Shown one piece after another: positions 51,183 through 56,200 of a stretch of DNA of 56,200 nucleotides; position 1 is the first letter of the stretch; each line of letters starts with the position of its first letter. Made by a program: the position numbers and the translations under genes. The notes under the pieces are model-generated. The model was given only the letters and a program-made list of their open reading frames with translations, searched no databases and was not told the DNA's origin. Where the stretch lies: contig PLJS01000228.1 of NCBI GenBank assembly GCA_003140315.1, positions 1 to 56,200 on the forward strand, in the 5' to 3' direction. Source of the DNA: Hyphomicrobiales bacterium (GTDB lineage: Bacteria > Pseudomonadota > Alphaproteobacteria > Rhizobiales > Xanthobacteraceae).

Positions 51183-52727
51183 TCAAACGCCGAGCGCTTC
51201 CCGCAGTTTGTAGCGGATGATCTTTCCCGATCCGGTGCGCGGGATTTCCGCCACGATATGCACCGCGTGCGGCACCTTGTAGGCGGAGAGCTGCGCGCGG
51301 CAATGGATGAGCAGCGCGTCGCTCTCGATCGCGCGGCCTTGGCGCGCAACCACGAACAGCGCCGGCACCTCGCCGAGGTGCTCGTGCGGCACGCCGACGA
51401 CCGCGCAGTCGAGCACGGCCTCGAAGGTGTTCACGACCTCCTCGATCTCGGCCGGCGCGATGTTCTGCCCGCCGCGGATGATGAGCTCCTTCAGTCGACC
51501 CGTGATGGTGAGGAAGCCGTTCTCGTCGCTGCGCGCGAGATCGCCGGTGTGGTACCAGCCGTTGCACAGCGCGCGCTCTGTCTCCTCCGGCTTGTTGTGA
51601 TAGCCCGGCATGACGTTCGGCCCGCGCACGATCAATTCGCCTTCGGCCCCGCGCGCGACGTCGCGCCCGCTCGCCGGATCGAGGATGCGGACGCTCAAGC
51701 CGGGCACCGGAAAGCCGCAGGAGCCGAGAACGCGCGCGCCGCTCGGCCAGTTCATCGTCACCATGGTGGAGGTTTCGGTGATGCCGTAGCCGTCGAGCAG
51801 CGGCACGCCGAAGCGCTGCTCGAACTCGCGGTTGAGCGTCGCCGGCATGATGGCGCCGGCCGAGACGCAGAGGCGCAGGTTCGGGAACGTTAGGCCGCTC
51901 GCGTCTCGCGTCGCCTGTAGCAGGTAGTGAAACATTGTCGGCACGCCGGGGAAGTAGGTGAACTCGCCGGTCTGCAGGAGCCGCACGGCTTCGCTCGTGG
52001 AGAACCGCTCCATGATGTATTCGCTTGCGCCCGTTGCAAGCACGCCGAGCACCGAGAGGTTGAGCGCATAAGAATGAAACAGCGGCAGCGGCGAGAGCAC
52101 GGTGTCGCGCTCGCTCAAGCCCGTGATCGGCGCCCAGCACGCCGCCACGATCCACAGCATGCCGTGCCCGGTCAGGAGCACGCCCTTGGCGCGGCCGGTG
52201 GTGCCCGAGGTGTAGAGGATGAAGGCCGGCTCATGCAGCGTGTCGGGATCGCGCGCCATGGATTTCGGCGGCGCCGCCATGAGCGTCTCGTAGCGCAACG
52301 CCGCGATCCCGCTCGTGCCGCGGTCGGTGACGATCACGGTCGCGAGGTTCGGCGCGCCGGCCTTGAGCCTGGCGATGAGGTCGTGGTGTTCGCCGGTCGT
52401 GACGATCACGCGGCAATTGGCGTCCGCCAGCCGGTAGGCGATCTCCGGTTCGCTCGCGTCGTAGCTGATCGGCACGCTCACCGCGCCCGCCCGCGCGATC
52501 GAAAAGCAGGTCTCGATCCACTCGACGGAGTTCGGCAGCAGCATCGCGACGGTTTCACCGGGCGCCACGATATCGGCGAGATGGCCGGCGAGCCGCGCGG
52601 TGCGTTCGTTCAGCGCCGCATAGGTGACCGAGCTATTCGCGTCGCGATACGCGACCTTGCCGCCGCGCGCCGCAGCATGGCGCGCGAGCAGCGCATGAAT
52701 CGGCGCGATCAACTCTGTGTGCAGCAT
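51183..52727 (-). CDS. Acyl-CoA synthetase (AMP-forming)
   Basis: About 514 aa of the ANL superfamily: YTSGTTGRAKGVLL (P-loop), DGYGITETS, GWYHTGDLARSDENGFLTITGR (hinge) and the catalytic Lys in TGSGKIIRYKL. ATG 52727 lies two bases after the stop of the SDR-like gene. Upstream codons in the same frame are a shadow of that gene. Downstream gene of a minus-strand operon with the molybdenum-hydroxylase subunit; the acid it activates is unknown. Confidence 0.9.
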   Translation of the reverse strand: MLHTELIAPIHALLARHAAARGGKVAYRDANSSVTYAALNERTARLAGHLADIVAPGETVAMLLPNSVEWIETCFSIARAGAVSVPISYDASEPEIAYRLADANCRVIVTTGEHHDLIARLKAGAPNLATVIVTDRGTSGIAALRYETLMAAPPKSMARDPDTLHEPAFILYTSGTTGRAKGVLLTGHGMLWIVAACWAPITGLSERDTVLSPLPLFHSYALNLSVLGVLATGASEYIMERFSTSEAVRLLQTGEFTYFPGVPTMFHYLLQATRDASGLTFPNLRLCVSAGAIMPATLNREFEQRFGVPLLDGYGITETSTMVTMNWPSGARVLGSCGFPVPGLSVRILDPASGRDVARGAEGELIVRGPNVMPGYHNKPEETERALCNGWYHTGDLARSDENGFLTITGRLKELIIRGGQNIAPAEIEEVVNTFEAVLDCAVVGVPHEHLGEVPALFVVARQGRAIESDALLIHCRAQLSAYKVPHAVHIVAEIPRTGSGKIIRYKLREALGV

Positions 52728-52729
52728 CG

Positions 52730-53482
52730 TTACACCATGCTGTAGCCGCCGCTGATGCTCAAGGTCTGGCCGGTGATCCAGCCCGAGCGCGGCGAACAGA
52801 GGAGCGTGACCGCCGGCGCGATGTCGTCGGGCAGGCCGAGCCGCCGCACCGGATAGAGCCGCACGAGCTTCTCGCGGTTCTCCTCGACCCACGCACGATC
52901 GTGCGCGGTCTCGACCATGCCGAGCGAGACGGTGTTCGCGGTCGTGCCGGAGCGGCCGAGCTCGCGCGCGAGCGATTTCATCAGCGCGACCACGCCGGCG
53001 CGCGCAGCGGCGACGATCGACAGACCGGACTCGCCGACGCGCGAGGAATCTCCGATCACCGAGACGATGCGGCCGTTCTTGCCGTTCTCCAGATGCGGCG
53101 CCGTGGCATGGCAGCAGTGGATCGCGCCATAGAGGCAGATGTCGATCTGCTTCTTCCAGTCCTCCGGCGTGGTGTCGACGAAGCGCTGGCGTTTCGCGAG
53201 GCCAGCGTTGTTGACCAGGATGTTGAGGCCGCCGAAATCCTGCACGACCGCCTCGACCATCGTCTTCACGGCAGCGAAATCCGCAACGTCGGCCTTGTAG
53301 GCCTTCGCTTTGCCGCCCTTCGCCACGATCTCCTGTACGACCGCCTCGGCCTCGTCCGCCGACGACATGTAGTTGACCGCAACGACCGCGCCTTCGGCTG
53401 CGAGTGTCTTGGCAATTTCGCCGCCGACGTCGCGCGCCGCGCCCGTTACCAGCGCGATCTTGCCTGTGAGCCCTAGGTCCAT
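52730..53482 (-). CDS. SDR-fold protein with replaced catalytic Tyr/Lys
   Basis: A 250-residue SDR with intact cofactor region (TGAARDVGGEIA, NNAG at 91-94) and the end motif GQTLSISGGYSM. The catalytic block reads VIGDSSRVG then LSIVAAARAGVV: the Tyr position is Val157, the Lys position Arg161 and the Ser position about Gly144. It probably does not work as an ordinary dehydrogenase. Ten bases separate it from the molybdenum-hydroxylase gene and two from the synthetase gene, so the three are one operon. Confidence 0.85.
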   Translation of the reverse strand: MDLGLTGKIALVTGAARDVGGEIAKTLAAEGAVVAVNYMSSADEAEAVVQEIVAKGGKAKAYKADVADFAAVKTMVEAVVQDFGGLNILVNNAGLAKRQRFVDTTPEDWKKQIDICLYGAIHCCHATAPHLENGKNGRIVSVIGDSSRVGESGLSIVAAARAGVVALMKSLARELGRSGTTANTVSLGMVETAHDRAWVEENREKLVRLYPVRRLGLPDDIAPAVTLLCSPRSGWITGQTLSISGGYSMV

Positions 53483-53492
53483 GGGTTCTCCT

Positions 53493-55865
53493 TCACACCT
53501 TGTTCTTGGCCGCGTTGATAAGCCGATACAGCCGTTCCGGCGTTACCGGCAATTCATTGATGTCGATCCCGAGCGGTGACAGCGCATCCGCGATCGCGTT
53601 CGCGATTGCCGCGGGCGCGCCGATGGTGCCGCCTTCGCCCATGCCGCGGAAGCCGCCGAGCGTCGTCGGCGATTCGGTCTCCAGATGCACGACCTGCATC
53701 GGTGGAATCTCGGGCGCGGCCGGCACGAGATAGTCGACCAGGCTCGCGGTGTGGAGCTGGCCTTCATCGTCGTAGATAATCTCTTCGTAGAGCGCCGCGC
53801 CGATGCCTTGCGCGACGCCGCCATGCACCTGCCCGTCGACGATCAGCGGATTGATGAGCCTGCCGCAGTCCTCCGCCACCACGAAGCGGTCGAGCCGCAC
53901 TTCGTAGGTTTCGAGATCGACCTCCAGCGCGGCGATATGCGTCGCGCAGGTGGTCGTGCCGAACACCGGATCGTAGGTCTTGGTCGCGGCGAGTTCGCCG
54001 CGCGCCTCGGGCGGCAGCCGCCCCATCTCGGAATAGACCGCGCGCGCGACCTCGCGGAACGTGACCGATCGGTCGGTGCCGGCGACGGTGATGCGGCCAT
54101 CATAGGCGCTAAGGTCGGCGGGCGCGGCTTCCAGCAGATGCGAGGCCGCGTTCAACACCTTCTCGCGCAGCTCTTGCGCGGCGAGCGTGCCGGCACCGCC
54201 GGCGAGGACGGCCGAGCGGCTCGCATAGGTGCCGGTGCCGCCCGGCACGGCCGCGCTGTCGCCCTGCACGATGCGGATGTCCTCGACGCGCACGCCGAGA
54301 TGCTCGGCCACGACCTGCGCGAGGGTCGTCTCTAGTCCCTGGCCGTGCGCCGCAATGCCGAAGGCCGCGGTCACGGCGCCGGTCGAGTCGATGCGGATGG
54401 TCGCGGTCTCGGTGCCGGTGTTGATCGGCATGCCGGGCGCGACCGAGATGCGCGAGCCGATGCCTGTCAGCTCGGCGTAGGAGGCGATGCCGATGCCGTA
54501 CCAGCGGCCCGCGGCCCGCGCCTCCGCCTGCTTGGCGCGCAGCGCCTCGTAACCGAGTGCAGCCGAAGCCGCGTCGAGGCATTCGATGAAGCCGGAGCGG
54601 TCCCACATCAGGCCGGACGCGACCTTGTAGGGAAACTCCTCGGCGCGCACGAGATTGCGCGCGCGCATCTCCCGCGGGTCGATGCCGAGCTTGGCGGCCG
54701 CCATGTCGATCAGGCGCTCCATCACGAAGGTCGAGATCGGCCGGCCGACGCCGCGATAGGGCCCGGTCGGCGCCTTCGCGGTCGCGACCGCGCGCACGCG
54801 GCCGTGATAGTTGGCGATGCGATAGGGCCCGGGCAGGAAGCTCACCACCTGCACCGGCTCGAGTCCGGCGGTCCACGGATAGATCGAATAGGCGCCGACA
54901 TCGCCGGTCGCGTCGGCGCGCAGCGCGAGCAGCTTGCCGTCATGGTCGAAGGCAAGTTCGGCGTCGACGATCTCGTCGAACGCCTGGCTGGTGGCGCTCA
55001 GGTCCTCCATGCGGTCGCTGGTCCACTTGACCGAGCGGCCGAGATGGCGCGCGGCGGCGCAGACGAAGATCTCTTCCGGATATAGCGACGCCTTGCCGCC
55101 GAAGCCGCCGCCGACGTCGGGCGCGACCACGCGCATGCGGTGGCCGGGCAGGTCGAGCGCATCGGCGAGCGCGTCGCGGATGATGCCGGGGATTTGGGTC
55201 GCCGAATATAAAGTGAGCGCGTCGCGGCCGGCCTCGTATTCGGCGAGACACACGCGCGGCTCGATCGCGACCGCGGTCTTGCGGCGCATACGGAACCGGC
55301 CGCTCACGCGCATCGGCGCTGTGTCGAAGGCCGCGTCGGGCTCGCCGCGCTTGAACTCGCGCGCGACCAGCACGTTGGTGTCGGCCTCCTCGTGCAGCAG
55401 CGTGGCGTCCTGCCGCGCGGCTTCTTCGGCGTTTGCGGCATGCGGCAATGGCTCGAAATCGATTTCGATCAATTCGAGCGCGTCCTCGGCAACATAGCGG
55501 CTTTCGGCGATGACGCCGACGACGGGCTCGCCGACATAGCGCACCTTCGCTCGCGCGAGCGGCAGGATCGGGGTCGTGTAGTAGCCCTTCATGCGCGAGG
55601 TCGCGAACAGCGGCCGCACGAAATCGAGATCGTCGCCGGCAAGCACCGCGATCACGCCCGGCATCGCGCGCGCCGCCGCGCAATCGACGCTCAGGATACG
55701 CGCATGCGCGTGGTCGCTGCGGCGGAACGCGACGTGCAGCAGGTTCGGCACCTGGCGGTCGTCGACGAAGCTGCCGCGGCCGGTGAGCAGGCGCGGGTCC
55801 TCGGTGCGCTTGACGCTCTTGCCGACGATTTTTGGCCGCGCGTCGATGCCCATCGGTTCATTCAT
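53493..55865 (-). CDS. Molybdenum hydroxylase large subunit (XDH/CoxL family)
   Basis: A 790-residue molybdopterin-binding subunit of the xanthine dehydrogenase / CO dehydrogenase-like family, which hydroxylates substrates with water. Domain start KRTEDPRLLTGRGSFVDD, the cofactor loop DVGGGFGGKASLYPEE, the PTGPYRGVGRP segment (not the CoxL AYRCSFR loop, so not a form I CO dehydrogenase) and the catalytic Glu in GMGEGGTIGAP are visible. FAD and 2Fe-2S subunit genes, normally adjacent, are absent on the downstream side and would have to lie beyond the window. The start overlaps the preceding gene by eight bases. Confidence 0.9.
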   Translation of the reverse strand: MNEPMGIDARPKIVGKSVKRTEDPRLLTGRGSFVDDRQVPNLLHVAFRRSDHAHARILSVDCAAARAMPGVIAVLAGDDLDFVRPLFATSRMKGYYTTPILPLARAKVRYVGEPVVGVIAESRYVAEDALELIEIDFEPLPHAANAEEAARQDATLLHEEADTNVLVAREFKRGEPDAAFDTAPMRVSGRFRMRRKTAVAIEPRVCLAEYEAGRDALTLYSATQIPGIIRDALADALDLPGHRMRVVAPDVGGGFGGKASLYPEEIFVCAAARHLGRSVKWTSDRMEDLSATSQAFDEIVDAELAFDHDGKLLALRADATGDVGAYSIYPWTAGLEPVQVVSFLPGPYRIANYHGRVRAVATAKAPTGPYRGVGRPISTFVMERLIDMAAAKLGIDPREMRARNLVRAEEFPYKVASGLMWDRSGFIECLDAASAALGYEALRAKQAEARAAGRWYGIGIASYAELTGIGSRISVAPGMPINTGTETATIRIDSTGAVTAAFGIAAHGQGLETTLAQVVAEHLGVRVEDIRIVQGDSAAVPGGTGTYASRSAVLAGGAGTLAAQELREKVLNAASHLLEAAPADLSAYDGRITVAGTDRSVTFREVARAVYSEMGRLPPEARGELAATKTYDPVFGTTTCATHIAALEVDLETYEVRLDRFVVAEDCGRLINPLIVDGQVHGGVAQGIGAALYEEIIYDDEGQLHTASLVDYLVPAAPEIPPMQVVHLETESPTTLGGFRGMGEGGTIGAPAAIANAIADALSPLGIDINELPVTPERLYRLINAAKNKV

Positions 55866-56200
55866 AGGCGTCGGCGCCTTTGCGCAGCGTCTGCCATTGC
55901 GCGTCGTCGTGACCGCAGATGACGGTCGCGCCCTGTTGCTCGATGCGCTTCACCTCGGCGAGCGACCTTAACAGCGCATCGGCATTCCAGGTGTTGCGCG
56001 GCACGATGCCGCTGTCGAGCGTGAAGCGCAGGCTCACCGTGTCGGACGCGAGCAGGAACGCGCCGTCGCGGTCGAGCGCGACCCGCGCGCCGATCGATCC
56101 TGGCGTGTGGCCGGGGAGGGGGATCAGGACGATGCGGCCGTCGCCGAATACGTCGCGCTCGGCCGCGATCTCGTCGAACGGCAGGCCAACGTTCCATTCG
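55858..56200 (-). CDS. Metallo-beta-lactamase-fold hydrolase, C-terminal part
   Basis: Partial gene running off the right edge; only the last about 113 codons are present. The frame reads IPLPGHTPGSIG, then LLASDTV and a final ICGHDDAQW, which are the His, Asp and His metal-ligand regions of the MBL fold as in lactonases and related hydrolases. The stop (TGA at 55858) overlaps the start of the molybdenum-hydroxylase gene (ATGAATGA), so they are co-translated. Substrate unknown. Confidence 0.82.
   Translation of the reverse strand, partial: EWNVGLPFDEIAAERDVFGDGRIVLIPLPGHTPGSIGARVALDRDGAFLLASDTVSLRFTLDSGIVPRNTWNADALLRSLAEVKRIEQQGATVICGHDDAQWQTLRKGADAYE

Noticed and set aside
1-56200. tRNA, rRNA, CRISPR arrays, riboswitches
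   Set aside because: No cloverleaf, rRNA-like or regularly spaced repeat structure was recognised by eye; a covariance-model scan would be needed to exclude small RNAs.

Overview
The window reads as high-GC chromosome of an alphaproteobacterium, most likely a Hyphomicrobiales (Rhizobiales) member of the Bradyrhizobium / Rhodopseudomonas / Xanthobacteraceae type. This is inferred from codon style, the crowding of ABC importers and CoA-dependent catabolic genes, and a group-4 hydrogenase-like (Hyf/Ehr) operon. No rRNA, tRNA, CRISPR array or intact insertion sequence was seen.

Layout. (A) 23-5607: an amidohydrolase converges on a spermidine/putrescine-type ABC importer (two permeases, Tat-exported binding protein, ATPase). 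(B) 5601-6917: a scarred stretch with a truncated HTH gene fused out of frame against the importer, an unrecognised gene and short AT-rich repeats. (C) 6918-16396, minus strand: an iron/organic-acid (Fbp-type) ABC importer with two paralogous binding proteins, followed by four hot-dog (MaoC-like) proteins and a double-domain family III CoA-transferase. (D) 16639-27117, minus strand: a second Fbp-type importer whose operon also carries a CoA-transferase, two crotonases, a FlK-like thioesterase, two GH88-like unsaturated-glycuronidase homologues and, last, a LacI-type repressor. A perfect 18-bp palindrome sits over its predicted transcription start. (E) 27341-31406: an enolase-superfamily acid-sugar dehydratase, a 2-hydroxyacid dehydrogenase, a 2-keto-4-pentenoate hydratase-like protein and a COG3618-type amidohydrolase, together looking like an acid-sugar pathway. 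(F) 31541-32044: a frameshifted remnant of a bacteriocin-type ABC exporter, then an AT-rich promoter zone. (G) 32045-39301: a small HTH gene and hyfBCEFG-I-like genes forming a proton-pump-like complex whose NiFe cysteines are replaced (CGIC-like site reads SGDS), i.e. an energy-converting hydrogenase-related (Ehr) complex. (H) 39320-51170: a TetR-controlled module: amidohydrolase, SDRs, acyl-CoA synthetase, branched-chain-type (Liv) importer, BKACE enzyme and SDR. Four promoters share a TTGACA box and a TGAGCGCTCA operator core at nearly fixed spacing. (I) 51183-56200, minus strand: acyl-CoA synthetase, SDR-like protein, CoxL/XDH-type molybdenum hydroxylase subunit and a partial metallo-beta-lactamase-fold hydrolase.

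Overall this is a catabolic island: four ABC importers each tied to enzymes that activate, hydrate or cleave organic acids as CoA esters, with an unrelated Ehr respiratory-type complex in the middle. The two most interesting units are the LacI/GH88/CoA operon (D) and the TetR regulon (H), both with operators that can be read directly from the DNA.
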